From: Cytophagaceae bacterium
GTDB taxonomy: Bacteria > Bacteroidota > Bacteroidia > Cytophagales > Spirosomataceae
Length of the DNA: 64,000 nucleotides
Assembly: GCA_016722655.1 (NCBI GenBank)
Contig: JADKIR010000004.1
Coordinates: 1,550,001-1,614,000 of the forward strand
Direction: 5' to 3'
Every line of letters starts with the position of its first letter. Position 1 is the stretch's first letter. Positions 24,988 to 33,981 of the stretch are shown here, in pieces. A program made the translations under genes and the position numbers. Under the pieces are notes generated by a model that made no database searches, was not told the DNA's origin, and was given only the letters and a program-made list of their open reading frames with translations.

Positions 24988-25416
24988 TTATCCCATAAAA
25001 GTCAAAATACTAGCTACCAACAGAAGGCTAGCAAGGGCGTACCCTGTATTGATAAAAAACAATTTCCATGAGCGGCTCTCCCATACGATAGCACCCAGGT
25101 GATACGGCACATAAAATCCTAACCATGTGAAAATAGATGAATTGAGGATTGTACCCACTTTGCCCATTTGGTCCATTCCCGGCACGTAGCTCCAGGCGGC
25201 ATTGTTGTGTGCAAACACATACGCAAAAAAGAAATTTCCGATCAGATTAAAAGCCATGCCTTTCATCATCACTTTGGGGTCAGGAGTCTGGGTAGTGTCC
25301 ATTTTGAGTTCTTTGGCCCAGATTTTTCCAAACAACGGGGTGTACCATAAAAATCCAAGTACAAAATTGGCAATGACTGCAATGCCAATCGCCAAATAAT
25401 TAATTTTTAAATCCAT
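24988..25416 (-). CDS. DUF1761 membrane protein
   Basis: The 142-residue protein has four predicted transmembrane helices and the DUF1761 hallmarks: an N-terminal helix ending in GFLWYTPLFGKIWAKE and a C-terminal part with GFYVPYHLGAIVWESRSWKLFFINTGYAL (quoted here only to locate residues, see WESRSWKLFFIN). The start is set at the ATG at 25416 (MDLKINYLAIGIAVIANF), because the longer frame from 25476 adds 20 residues unlike the family. The function of the family is unknown. It is a single gene on the minus strand, facing the terminator at 24937. Confidence 0.82.
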   Translation of the reverse strand: MDLKINYLAIGIAVIANFVLGFLWYTPLFGKIWAKELKMDTTQTPDPKVMMKGMAFNLIGNFFFAYVFAHNNAAWSYVPGMDQMGKVGTILNSSIFTWLGFYVPYHLGAIVWESRSWKLFFINTGYALASLLLVASILTFMG

Positions 25417-25569
25417 GATTAACAGTGTATTAGGGTTTGAAATATATTCAAATGTAAGAAAAATTCGGAAAGTCACAAATTCTATTAAAGTGTTACTAAT
25501 ATTTTTAGCTTAAAATATTACGGCCTACCCAATGTCTTTCTTATTTAGTAATAAACTGATTTTTAATAA

Positions 25570-25779
25570 TTAATTACTCTCCCTCCACTCCAAAATATCT
25601 CCCGGCTGGCAGTCGAGGGCTCGGCAGATGGCGTCTAGTGTGCTGAACCGTATTGCTTTGGCTTTGCCGGTTTTCAGTATAGAGAGGTTGGCCAACGTGA
25701 GGTCAACCTTTTCCGAGAGTTCGTTGAGGCTCATTTTGCGGCGGGCCATCATTACATCAAGATTTACTATTATGGCCAT
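25570..25779 (-). CDS. Small XRE/YozG-type helix-turn-helix regulator
   Basis: This 69-residue protein is a single Cro/C1-type helix-turn-helix (SLNELSEKVDLTLANLSILKTG, FSTLDAICRALDCQPGDILEW). It matches the YozG-like regulators that almost always accompany DUF2975 membrane proteins. The gene starts one base after the stop of the DUF2975 gene on the same strand, so the two are translated from one transcript. It probably represses its own operon. Confidence 0.9.
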   Translation of the reverse strand: MAIIVNLDVMMARRKMSLNELSEKVDLTLANLSILKTGKAKAIRFSTLDAICRALDCQPGDILEWRESN

Positions 25780-25780
25780 T

Positions 25781-26308
25781 TCAGATCGTAAGGTCGGTTT
25801 CTTGTTTGAGTTCGTGTCCTTTTTTGAATATCTGGGTCAGGATAAATACCAGGGCCGTCATAAAGAGGTATTCTTCCACAGCCAATCGGGGAAAATCAAA
25901 ATGCCCAACTGTCTTTTCGAGCCATTTTAACCAAATATTGGCAATTACACTCAAAATCACAATTCCGCTTAACAAATTGACCACTTTTCCGAAACCTGAT
26001 GTAAAGTCTTGTGAAAAAGGATTGTCCAGATCCAGCTTCCTGAGCATCACAATCACTGCCCACCAGATGGCCGATTTAAGCATCGGAATTGCTATAAGCA
26101 TACTCATCGCCATAACGAAATAGGATTTACTATAAGCATAAACCGGACTCATATCTAGCCCGATGTACAAGTTGTGTGCACCCACGGGGTTGTACATACT
26201 CACAATAGTTGCGATAATCTTGCTGCCGGCTTCAATGGCATAGCCCACCATGGCTATACCTGCAAATACCTCCATCAGTTTTAAAAATGTTCTAGAATGC
26301 TTTTCCAT
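25781..26308 (-). CDS. DUF2975 membrane protein
   Basis: The 175-residue protein has four hydrophobic segments and the DUF2975 layout, including a segment MLRKLDLDNPFSQDF before the third helix and a C-terminal ILTQIFKKGHELKQE. DUF2975 proteins are of unknown function but are consistently coupled to a small YozG-like regulator, as here at 25570. The pair resembles a membrane protein and DNA-binding regulator module that senses a membrane-related signal, which is inference from conserved context. Confidence 0.88.
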   Translation of the reverse strand: MEKHSRTFLKLMEVFAGIAMVGYAIEAGSKIIATIVSMYNPVGAHNLYIGLDMSPVYAYSKSYFVMAMSMLIAIPMLKSAIWWAVIVMLRKLDLDNPFSQDFTSGFGKVVNLLSGIVILSVIANIWLKWLEKTVGHFDFPRLAVEEYLFMTALVFILTQIFKKGHELKQETDLTI

Positions 26309-26413
26309 AAATTTGCTTTTTTTAATTTTGATGATGCAAATAACAATAATATTTTATTGAAAAACAATAAATATTTATTTAAAAGAAAGAAAAATCAGGA
26401 TGAATGGATTATT

Positions 26414-27853
26414 TTATTTTTCCTCTCCGAGCACCCACCTTACAGCCTCAGCTTTAGAGTTGACTCCAATTTTGCTGTAAATATTTTTTAAGTGTGTTCT
26501 TACGGTATGAGGACTTATAAACATGGCATCGGAAATATCGGTATAGCTGAACCCGTTGGTAAATGCCAATAAAATTTCAGTCTCTCGTTTTGAGAGTATA
26601 TCTGATTTCAGAGTTTTCTTATTCTCGGATTCTTTGGCACCTGAATCATCAAATTGAAGGTTTTTATAAACTTCTGTTGCCAGGCCAAAGCTTACCACTG
26701 CAATGTACCAAACCATTGAAACCGAATATAATTGGGGCATGGTAAACCAGAAATCATTAAATAAAAACGATAAGAACCTGGGTGCCAGATAAACCAGCCA
26801 ACCCGGAATCATCGCCACTAAAAACCATCTGGCGAGCTTATTCTCTTTTCCTATTTTAAGTAAAATCAACAGCATCACAATATTCATGAGCATTGCACCT
26901 ATTCTGATGGTCATACCTATTGTCTTTACAGTCAAATTATCAATGTAACCATACCAAAGTGGCGAGAAAAACATTATTATTCCTTCGATGATTCCGACCA
27001 AAAACAGGATTCTGAAGATTGTAAAAAGACGTTCGTTTTTTGTTATTTCCAGCTGAAAAACAGAACTGAATATCCGGTAATTGCTCAGCTGAAATCCAAA
27101 ATAGATTAAATAATGGAAGTTGAGATAATTGTTTTGGAAAAAAAAAGTGGAATAGGATTTTCCAAAAAAGTAACCTTCCAGAAAAAAATATAATGTAGCA
27201 AATAATGCTGCCGAAACCGCAAATACGCCGAATGGCCTAAGCTTGAAAACACCAAAAATAATAAGATTGAGCAAAACTAAAATCGCGATAAAACCAAAAA
27301 TCAATCCATTTAACAAGGCCTGATTTTCTCTGAACGCTGTCAGGCCGGCTTCATCAAACAACCTGATGGGAAATTTAGCCGGATTCAGACTAGTAATTCC
27401 CGAAATGTATATTTCCTTTTGCCCAATATTCTCAATATTAAATGTTGGAAACCTAAATGACACTTCTCTTTCAGAAAACAAAGTCCCCGGTTTGATTGTG
27501 TTAATTTTTGACGAATCCTTGTAGATTTTTATTTCATCGAAAACTGGATTCTGAATCAGCAAATATTTTTTTCCTTTCAAAGATTCAGGTTTCAAAATTA
27601 CCCAAGCCTTAAACTTTCCCCATCCAAGGTTCGGAATAATTCCTTCAGAAAGAGAAAAGTTCTTTGTCGTAAGTTCCTCAGGATGTTTTTTGAAGTCATA
27701 ATCCTGGTAAACAGCATATCGGGTACCCTTATCAATGGACTGGGAATTGACATTAAAAAAGATCAGTAAAAAACTGAAAAACAACACATTAAACTTAGAA
27801 AACACTAAAATACCACAATTGAGGTATTGACTTTTTATGCTTTTAGGTATCAA
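26414..27853 (-). CDS. 7TM-DISM receptor fused to a LuxR DNA-binding domain
   Basis: The 479-residue protein has an N-terminal signal or anchor (about 18-37), a DISM-type periplasmic domain, seven transmembrane helices (about 180-385) and, instead of a kinase, a C-terminal LuxR helix-turn-helix (about 412-475; LSKRETEILLAFTNGFSY, SPHTVRTHLKNIYSKIGV). It therefore appears to be a one-component receptor that would bind DNA from the membrane. The only ATG compatible with the signal sequence is at 27853. It is divergent, with only 38 bp between them, from the operon starting at 27892, which may be its target. Confidence 0.87.
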   Translation of the reverse strand: MIPKSIKSQYLNCGILVFSKFNVLFFSFLLIFFNVNSQSIDKGTRYAVYQDYDFKKHPEELTTKNFSLSEGIIPNLGWGKFKAWVILKPESLKGKKYLLIQNPVFDEIKIYKDSSKINTIKPGTLFSEREVSFRFPTFNIENIGQKEIYISGITSLNPAKFPIRLFDEAGLTAFRENQALLNGLIFGFIAILVLLNLIIFGVFKLRPFGVFAVSAALFATLYFFLEGYFFGKSYSTFFFQNNYLNFHYLIYFGFQLSNYRIFSSVFQLEITKNERLFTIFRILFLVGIIEGIIMFFSPLWYGYIDNLTVKTIGMTIRIGAMLMNIVMLLILLKIGKENKLARWFLVAMIPGWLVYLAPRFLSFLFNDFWFTMPQLYSVSMVWYIAVVSFGLATEVYKNLQFDDSGAKESENKKTLKSDILSKRETEILLAFTNGFSYTDISDAMFISPHTVRTHLKNIYSKIGVNSKAEAVRWVLGEEK

Positions 27854-27891
27854 TTTCGGGTCAATAGTTTTGGCTAATTTCTAAAAACCCA

Positions 27892-28170
27892 ATGAATAAT
27901 CAAGCAGACAGTCCCAATGATTTATTTTACGGCCTTGGAATAGAATTTTATGAAGAATCTTTTACCATGCCAATTGTTAAAGCTGCTGCTTTTGAAATTC
28001 AGGATTTTTTTCGGTTAAAAAATATAAAACCCAACGAAAAACTAAAAAGAAAAACTTTGGCATGGATGTATTTCAGACAACACCATATGTTGAGTTTAGT
28101 AAAAAGACCAAAACTTTTCGAAAGATTAATGTTATGGATGATTTTCAAAATAAATGGTTTTAAAATATGA
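27892..28170 (+). CDS. Hypothetical small protein
   Basis: This 92-residue protein has no signal peptide or membrane helix and no motif I recognise. It is rich in Lys, Phe and Met (for example IQDFFRLKNIKPNEKLKRKTL). Its stop overlaps the start of the next gene in an ATGA, so it is translationally coupled to the secreted protein at 28167 and heads a five-gene operon. Divergent transcription from the DISM-LuxR gene makes it a candidate target of that regulator. Confidence 0.6.
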   Translation: MNNQADSPNDLFYGLGIEFYEESFTMPIVKAAAFEIQDFFRLKNIKPNEKLKRKTLAWMYFRQHHMLSLVKRPKLFERLMLWMIFKINGFKI

Positions 28171-29744
28171 AGAAACTATTATTATCAATAATGCTATTTC
28201 CGGTATTGATTTATGGCCAGAATCAAGTTTTGCAAAGCAATAATACTAGCTTTACTATTACCCCCGAAGGTATTTTGAGCAGTAAATCAAATTCACCCGA
28301 AAACCTTAGACTCGGCTTTGATGCTCTCAAAAACAACACTCAGGGCTATAATATAGCATTTGGAAATAGTGCCATGGCCAATGGAACTGGCGGCACATTT
28401 AATATTGCGATTGGAAGCTCAAGTTTATATGGAAACTCCGGTAAATTTAATGTTGGTATTGGAGGGGGTATTTTGAATAGTGCTACGGCGGGCAGTTATA
28501 ACACTGCCGTTGGAAATTCAGCTCTGGGAATAACTTACGGAAGTAAAAATACCGCAATTGGTTATCAGGCAGGATATGGCACTATTGATAGTCCCGATTC
28601 CTCAGGAGTGTATATCGGCTATCAGGCTGGAAAAAATGAGCCGGGAAGCAACAAGTTATACATTTCAAATAATGATACACCAGATCCTCTCATTTGGGGA
28701 GATTTTTGGGATAAAAAATTGGCTTTTCACGGAAACGTCGGGATAAATACCAAAGACCCACAACAAAAACTTCAGATTGACAACGGAGGAATCAGGCTCA
28801 GAAACACTTCTGACAATAAAAACTGGGAGTGGAATTATGATGAAACCAACAATTACACCTATTTTGATGAATTTGGGGTTGGCAGAAAATTATTTATTAG
28901 AAACGGCTCAAATCCTTTGGTAGGAATTGGAGTGGCTCCTAATTACAATTTACATATCAGATCCAACAACCCTAATACCAATATGTTTATCGATAACGCA
29001 GGTGGTGGAATGGAATTTTCGGCGGCTTTCTCCGAATCTTCAATAAACCAAACTTCCGGACGATTTTCCTTAAAAACCAATACGCTTGACAGGCTTACAA
29101 TATTTCCCACAACCTTAAGAATCGGCTTAAATGTACCCAGTGGTGTCAACACCTTAGATCATGCCCTTGTTGTTTATGATGCCTCTACCGAATACTATTC
29201 AAGCATTAGAATAATACCAACAAACTGGCAGGCACAATCGGTTGCTTTGATGGCCTTTGGCGATTTAAATCACTATATAAAAAGTACCCATAGTGTAGGC
29301 TTGCAGATTCACGATGTAAACAGGATTAAACTTACCGGCTCAAATGTAGGAATAGGAGACTCAGAGCCGGATACGAAATTAGAAGTTGACGGTTACACTA
29401 TGTTAGGGTCTGATGCTCCAAAAATAAAAACCAAATTTTATGAAGAAAACGCCCTGATGCCAGCCATATTAAGAACCTCAGTAAATGAAGGTGGTGTGGA
29501 ATTATATGATCTGGGTATTTCTTCTACCAGAATTTTGGCCGTGAATATTTTTGTGGATTATGGTAGCCAGCCTTTGACTGCCCTTAGATCTGATGACTTG
29601 GTGCCACCTTCTTATTCTGCCACCAACGGTTATCAGTTTGATTATGTGTTAAATGGGAATACTATTGAAATCAAAAATCACCCTACCAATTCAGAAAATA
29701 TACTCGGGAAATACGTAAGAATATTTATAACCTACAGAGAATAA
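28167..29744 (+). CDS. Secreted protein with YadA-head-like repeats
   Basis: The 525-residue protein has a signal peptide (LLSIMLFPVLIYGQ) and, at about residues 48-150, tandem head-type repeats of the form NxxxGxxxxxN: GYNIAFGNSAMANGTGG, TFNIAIGSSSLYGNSG, SYNTAVGNSALGITYG, KNTAIGYQAGYG. Such repeats fold as left-handed beta-rolls in trimeric adhesins and fibres. The rest is beta-rich fibre-like sequence (LRLGFDAL, VGIGVAPNYNLHIRSN) typical of Bacteroidota tail-fibre homologues. No intramolecular chaperone domain or sorting tail is obvious. It is the second gene of the operon from 27892. Confidence 0.75.
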   Translation: MKKLLLSIMLFPVLIYGQNQVLQSNNTSFTITPEGILSSKSNSPENLRLGFDALKNNTQGYNIAFGNSAMANGTGGTFNIAIGSSSLYGNSGKFNVGIGGGILNSATAGSYNTAVGNSALGITYGSKNTAIGYQAGYGTIDSPDSSGVYIGYQAGKNEPGSNKLYISNNDTPDPLIWGDFWDKKLAFHGNVGINTKDPQQKLQIDNGGIRLRNTSDNKNWEWNYDETNNYTYFDEFGVGRKLFIRNGSNPLVGIGVAPNYNLHIRSNNPNTNMFIDNAGGGMEFSAAFSESSINQTSGRFSLKTNTLDRLTIFPTTLRIGLNVPSGVNTLDHALVVYDASTEYYSSIRIIPTNWQAQSVALMAFGDLNHYIKSTHSVGLQIHDVNRIKLTGSNVGIGDSEPDTKLEVDGYTMLGSDAPKIKTKFYEENALMPAILRTSVNEGGVELYDLGISSTRILAVNIFVDYGSQPLTALRSDDLVPPSYSATNGYQFDYVLNGNTIEIKNHPTNSENILGKYVRIFITYRE

Positions 29745-29759
29745 ATCTTATTTCTAAAT

Positions 29760-30785
29760 ATGAAAACTATATTATTAATTCTGGTTTCAATGGCCACCTT
29801 TGCACAGATTGGTGCCAAAGTAAATTCAAATTCTTCAGGTGGAGTTCTGGGAGAATGGGTCAACACCCAGTTTGGCTACGAAATGAAGCTTAGCCTCAAA
29901 GCCGGTGGAAAGGGCGTCTTTGATGAAGAGGCGATATCTTATACAATTAGCGGAAATAAACTCCTGATCAAAGGGCCGGACACCAATGAATCTTACACCT
30001 ATAAACTCTCTGGAAATAACCTTACCTTAAGTGGAGGAGACCTGGACGATGCCATCACTTTTACAAAATCATCAACGAGGCCCAGCCCGAAAACCGCTGC
30101 TGTACCTACAGAGAATCCTAAAACAGCGTCCGGTTCTAAAACAGAAAGTACTAAAATTGAAAAACTACTGGGTCAATGGACCACCGAAGGTGCAGATCTG
30201 GAGTTTAAAGCCAACGGAAAAGGAATGTACAATGGCAGCCCTTTTACCTACACTTTAAATGGCAATACCCTTACAAGTCGCGACCAGACCGGCGAGCATC
30301 AATTCTATGTGATGTTTGTGGGAAAAGCCCTATCTGTGACGGGCGAGGGGGTAAATGCCACCTTTGTACGTGGTCATGCAGGTTACAAGAGTTCGGGGCA
30401 AAATGCCACTTCTGCTGGTAATTCCAATCCAGGAACAGTTGACCAAAGTATTGCCGGTAAATGGTGTTATGTAAGTTCTCTTACCAATCCCAACGCAAGC
30501 AGTAGCTCAAGCCGATGCATCAATATCAATGCCAACGGCACCTATACTTATCAGGCCGAAAGCTCCATTTCGGGTTACGGAGGTGGCTACTATGGTGGCA
30601 GCTCGAGTCAATCGGCTGACAGTGGAACCTGGCGGCTCGCCGGAAACCGCATCTATGTCAACTCCCGAAATGAAGGCCAAAAAGTATATAGTTTCGAAAA
30701 AAGAAACCATCCCAAAAATGGTGACCCTATGATAATAATCGATGGGGATGCTTATGTAACCTATTATCAACGCAGACCCTGGTAA
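29760..30785 (+). CDS. Secreted protein with three lipocalin-like domains
   Basis: The 341-residue protein has a signal peptide (MKTILLILVSMATFAQ) and three modules that each begin with a G-x-W motif and run as short beta-strands: LGEWVNTQFGYEM, LGQWTTEGADLEF and AGKWCYVSSLTNP. The first two contain a similar core (YTISGNKLLIKG and YTLNGNTLTSRD), as in DUF5640-like lipocalin domains. A linker rich in Ser, Thr and Lys separates modules 1 and 2. It may bind small hydrophobic molecules, but no ligand can be named. It is the third gene of the operon, 15 bp after the previous one. Confidence 0.72.
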   Translation: MKTILLILVSMATFAQIGAKVNSNSSGGVLGEWVNTQFGYEMKLSLKAGGKGVFDEEAISYTISGNKLLIKGPDTNESYTYKLSGNNLTLSGGDLDDAITFTKSSTRPSPKTAAVPTENPKTASGSKTESTKIEKLLGQWTTEGADLEFKANGKGMYNGSPFTYTLNGNTLTSRDQTGEHQFYVMFVGKALSVTGEGVNATFVRGHAGYKSSGQNATSAGNSNPGTVDQSIAGKWCYVSSLTNPNASSSSSRCININANGTYTYQAESSISGYGGGYYGGSSSQSADSGTWRLAGNRIYVNSRNEGQKVYSFEKRNHPKNGDPMIIIDGDAYVTYYQRRPW

Positions 30786-30788
30786 GCC

Positions 30789-31241
30789 ATGACCAAAGAA
30801 GAATTAAAAGTCCGGCTTCAGGGCGAAAGATACCGTAAGCCCTCATTTTGGGATAAAAACTTCCCAAAGGCATTTTGGGGTTTGGGCTTATTATTACTGG
30901 CTTTGGCCTGTTTTACGGCCATCCATAATTACAATTTTATGCAAAAAGCCACAAAAACAATTGGTGAAGTGATCAGACTTGATGGTGGAAATTACCGACA
31001 AGGATATGCTCCGGTTGTTCAGTATATTGATGCTACAGGAAAAGCAAGGTTGTTTTATTCAACAGAATTTAGCCGTCCACCCAGATTTGAAATCGGTCAA
31101 AAAGTGTCCATATATTACAATAAAAAAGACCCCCAAGATGCCAGCATGGGTTTTTCCTGGTTATTCATTTTTGTGCTTTTAGGCTTAGGTATAGTATTTA
31201 CTTTTTTCGGAATAATTTTTCAAAAATTTTTTAGCTCATGA
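30789..31241 (+). CDS. DUF3592 membrane protein
   Basis: The 150-residue protein has two transmembrane helices (about 25-45 and 120-142) flanking an extracytoplasmic loop with the DUF3592 pattern: TIGEVIRLDGGNYRQGYAPVVQ, then EIGQKVSIYYNKKDPQDA. The function is unknown. It starts three bases after the previous gene and its stop overlaps the start of the next (ATGA), so it belongs to the operon at 27892-31636. Confidence 0.8.
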   Translation: MTKEELKVRLQGERYRKPSFWDKNFPKAFWGLGLLLLALACFTAIHNYNFMQKATKTIGEVIRLDGGNYRQGYAPVVQYIDATGKARLFYSTEFSRPPRFEIGQKVSIYYNKKDPQDASMGFSWLFIFVLLGLGIVFTFFGIIFQKFFSS

Positions 31242-31636
31242 AAACTATCGTATTATTATTATTCTCCCTGGCATCGTTTGGCCAGATAGTCACCCCCAAA
31301 AGCAGTGTCGATAAATTTTTCAAAGACATTGTTTCTATTGGAACCGATGAAGCAATTACCGAGGCTTTTTCCTCAAATAAATGGATGGCCCAAAATCAGG
31401 ATGCAATCAAAAACCTTCAGGATCAGATGGCTACACTTACACCCGACACTTTTGGAAATTTTTACGGTCATGAGATTGTTAAAGAAAAGAAACTGGGCGA
31501 GAGCTACATGATGTATATCGTAATGGGTCGTTTTGACCGCCAGCCCATCAGGTTTACATTTGAGTTTTATAAACCTTCTACCAAATGGGTCCTGCATGGG
31601 CTTGCTTTTGATGTAAAAATGGAGGAGGAGTTTTGA
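31238..31636 (+). CDS. Small secreted protein of unknown function
   Basis: The 132-residue protein has a signal peptide (MKTIVLLLFSLASFGQ) and a mature part of about 115 residues resembling NTF2/DUF4019-like folds (VDKFFKDIVSIGTDEAITEAF at the front, IRFTFEFYKPSTKWVLHG near the end), but this likeness is weak. It overlaps the DUF3592 gene by four bases and ends the operon. No terminator of standard form follows; the Hsp20 control region comes next. Confidence 0.65.
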   Translation: MKTIVLLLFSLASFGQIVTPKSSVDKFFKDIVSIGTDEAITEAFSSNKWMAQNQDAIKNLQDQMATLTPDTFGNFYGHEIVKEKKLGESYMMYIVMGRFDRQPIRFTFEFYKPSTKWVLHGLAFDVKMEEEF

Positions 31637-31652
31637 TTAAATTTTATGTAAA

Positions 31653-31733
31653 AATGACATATTGAAAAACAAAATATCAGCCATTTTGTCATTACAAGTT
31701 TAGGATAAATATAAAAAAATCGGCCATTTTGTC
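31653..31733. promoter_or_regulatory. Repeats upstream of the hsp20 gene
   Basis: C(A/G)GCCATTTTGTC occurs at 31678-31690 and again at 31721-31733, 43 bp apart (about four helical turns). An inverted AATGACA (31653-31659) pairs with TGTCATT (31687-31693) at the first copy. No CIRCE element is present. These repeats are the only candidates here for a heat-shock control site. Confidence 0.4.
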
Positions 31734-31810
31734 CTGAAAAATCATATGGAATAAGTTTTGTTCAATGCCAATCAAACAAATTTTGTAAAACATTAAAACA
31801 AAACAATATT

Positions 31811-32236
31811 ATGAAAACGTTAGTAAGAAATTTCGACAATCTCAACTCATTCCCTGCTTTGTTCAACGAATTTTTCGGTGAACCTGCTTTAAGTAAATGG
31901 AACCCTGAGGTACCATCAGCCAACATTAAAGAAACTGAAGACAACTTCAAAATAGAACTGGCCGCTCCGGGGTACAAAAAAGATGCCTTCAAGGTAGAAG
32001 TGAATGAGCGTAACCTCACCATTTCGGCAGAAGAAAAAACCGAAAACGAAGAAAAAACCGAAAACTACATCAGAAAAGAATATAGCTTCGGTTCGTTCAA
32101 GAGATCTTTCAGGTTGCCGCAAACTGTCGATACCGATAAAATTGAGGCGGTGTATGAAGACGGCGTGTTAAATTTGGTGATTCCTAAAAAAGAAGAGGCC
32201 AAGCCAAAAGAACCAAAATTGATTTCGATAAATTAA
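31811..32236 (+). CDS. Hsp20/alpha-crystallin small heat-shock protein
   Basis: The 141-residue protein is a small heat-shock protein that holds unfolded proteins without ATP. The alpha-crystallin domain (about 35-130) begins with VPSANIKETEDNFKIELAAP, contains VEVNERNLTISAEEK and ends with the conserved DGVLNLVIPKKEE; the I-x-I anchor is near the C-terminus (KLISIN). The ATG at 31811 fits the family length. It is monocistronic, with a repeat-bearing upstream region and a terminator 26 bp after the stop. Confidence 0.95.
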   Translation: MKTLVRNFDNLNSFPALFNEFFGEPALSKWNPEVPSANIKETEDNFKIELAAPGYKKDAFKVEVNERNLTISAEEKTENEEKTENYIRKEYSFGSFKRSFRLPQTVDTDKIEAVYEDGVLNLVIPKKEEAKPKEPKLISIN

Positions 32237-32261
32237 CAGATGTTTAAGGGAGAATAGTTTT

Positions 32262-32294
32262 GCACCTCGCCGGATTTCTGGTGGGGTGCTTTTT
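32262..32294 (+). terminator. Intrinsic terminator of the hsp20 gene
   Basis: GCACCTCGCC (32262-32271) pairs with GGTGGGGTGC (32280-32289) using two G-U pairs, and a T-run follows. Confidence 0.85.
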
Positions 32295-32345
32295 AGTTAA
32301 TTTTTGTTAAGAACTTTATTCATACGTAAATTTTCTTTCAAAGAA

Positions 32346-32377
32346 TTGCGTTATTGCTATATCAAAAAATAATTTTG
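32346..32377 (+). promoter_or_regulatory. Candidate promoter of the Do-like protease gene
   Basis: TTG (32346-32348) and TAATTTTG (32370-32377) fit the Bacteroidota -33/-7 pattern with a 21-nt spacer. The start codon at 32400 is 22 nt further on. Confidence 0.55.
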
Positions 32378-32399
32378 TAAAAACATCAATCTGAAAATT

Positions 32400-33926
32400 A
32401 TGAATTTAAGCAACTCTTGGAAAACAGCCCTCATTGCAGTGGCAGCAAGCGTAGCCACCATAGCCGGATACAAAGCCATAGATGGATACCGTAACGATGT
32501 GATAATCAACGAGGCAGGTTCGGGTAGAAATGGCTCTTTAGTAAATTTTGCAAATATGCCCGCCGGTCAGCCCGGTGATTTTACTTATGCTGCCGGTGCC
32601 TCAGCACCCGCCGTAGTACACATCAAGGCCAAGTCAACACGTACTGTTAGACAGATGCCTTCAATCTTTGATCAGTTTTTTGGAATGGATGAAGACTTCT
32701 TCGGTGGTCCGCGAACCCAAAATCAGGAGTCTTCGGGCTCGGGTGTTATCATCTCTGAAGATGGCTATATCGTGACTAACAATCACGTAGTAGATGGATC
32801 TTCCGAACTAGAGGTAATCACCTACAATAAAAAATCTTATGAGGCAACGGTAGTAGGTACCGACCCTTCAACAGATATTGCAGTGATAAAAATTGAAGAA
32901 AAAAGGCTTCCGACCATAACATTTGGCAACTCCGACGAAGTGAAAATCGGAGAATGGGTATTGGCTGTGGGTAATCCTTTTAACCTTGAATCAACAGTGA
33001 CTGCAGGTATTATTAGTGCTATCGGACGAAATATCAATATTTTAGGGCAAAACCAGAGAGGTCAGAACTCCGATAAAAAATCAGATTCTCCTATTGAGTC
33101 ATTTATCCAAACCGACGCTGCCGTAAATCCGGGAAACAGTGGTGGGGCTTTGGTAAACCTTAACGGACATTTGATTGGAATTAATACTGCCATCGCTTCG
33201 CCCAATGGTGCTTATGCAGGTTATGCATTTGCGGTGCCATCAAGTATCGTGAAAAAAGTTTCGACTGACCTGATAAAATTTGGCAATGTTCAGCGTGGTT
33301 TTGTAGGAATCGGGCCTGTGGAACTAAACAACAAAAACGCCAAAGAATTTGATGTGGATATTGATGAAGGTATTTATGTCGCAGAAGTAACCGAAGAAGG
33401 TGCTGCTAAAAAAGCTGGTATCAAAAAAGGCGATGTTATCACCAAAGTGGACGGAATTGACACTAAATCTGAGCCAAAATTCAGAGAATTGATCGGAAGG
33501 AAGCGTCCGGGTGAAAAAGTAGTTTTAACCATTAACCGCGACGGGGCAGTAAAAGACTATTCCGTTACTTTGAAAAATAATCAGGGAGGCGAAGGCTTGG
33601 TGAAAAAAGACCCTGAGCTATCAACAGCTTTCGGAAAAATGGGAATCAAACTGGAAGAGCTTTCTTCAAAAGACAAAGATAAATTAGGCACAAAATACGG
33701 AGTAAGAGTAGCGGAAGTTGATCCTGATGGGCTTTTGGCACAAAATGCCAACATTGAAGAAGGCTTCATCATCACCCGTGTAGGTAATGTGCGTGTGAGC
33801 TCTGCCAAAGAAGTGCGGGACCTCATCAATCAGGCACAAAAAAATGGTGACGAAGGGGTGCTCATATGCGGTATATACGAAGACCGCCCTAACCGCACCA
33901 GTTGTATCGGAATTCCTTTAGAATAA
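32400..33926 (+). CDS. htrA: Do/HtrA-family periplasmic serine protease
   Basis: The 508-residue protein has an N-terminal membrane anchor or signal (about 8-24), a trypsin-like domain (about 60-290) and two PDZ domains (about 300-395 and 410-505). The catalytic triad is readable: His129 in IVTNNHVVDG, Asp159 in DPSTDIAVIKIE and Ser247 in AVNPGNSGGALVN. It degrades or refolds damaged envelope proteins during stress. It follows the hsp20 gene but has its own promoter and terminator. The symbol htrA is used in the broad sense; degP and degQ cannot be told apart here. Confidence 0.93.
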   Translation: MNLSNSWKTALIAVAASVATIAGYKAIDGYRNDVIINEAGSGRNGSLVNFANMPAGQPGDFTYAAGASAPAVVHIKAKSTRTVRQMPSIFDQFFGMDEDFFGGPRTQNQESSGSGVIISEDGYIVTNNHVVDGSSELEVITYNKKSYEATVVGTDPSTDIAVIKIEEKRLPTITFGNSDEVKIGEWVLAVGNPFNLESTVTAGIISAIGRNINILGQNQRGQNSDKKSDSPIESFIQTDAAVNPGNSGGALVNLNGHLIGINTAIASPNGAYAGYAFAVPSSIVKKVSTDLIKFGNVQRGFVGIGPVELNNKNAKEFDVDIDEGIYVAEVTEEGAAKKAGIKKGDVITKVDGIDTKSEPKFRELIGRKRPGEKVVLTINRDGAVKDYSVTLKNNQGGEGLVKKDPELSTAFGKMGIKLEELSSKDKDKLGTKYGVRVAEVDPDGLLAQNANIEEGFIITRVGNVRVSSAKEVRDLINQAQKNGDEGVLICGIYEDRPNRTSCIGIPLE

Positions 33927-33947
33927 TACAATTTCCAAATACATCCC

Positions 33948-33981
33948 TGCCCGGAGAAAAGCTGTTTCTTCGGGCATTTTT
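33948..33981 (+). terminator. Intrinsic terminator of the protease gene
   Basis: TGCCCG (33948-33953) and CGGGCA (33971-33976) form the base of a stem extended by GAGAAA/TTTCTT, followed by a T-run. It shows that the frame open from 33902 is not the real start of the next gene. Confidence 0.85.

Noticed and set aside
31637..31810. CIRCE (HrcA) element before hsp20
   Set aside because: No TTAGCACTC-N9-GAGTGCTAA sequence is present; a different repeat is found.
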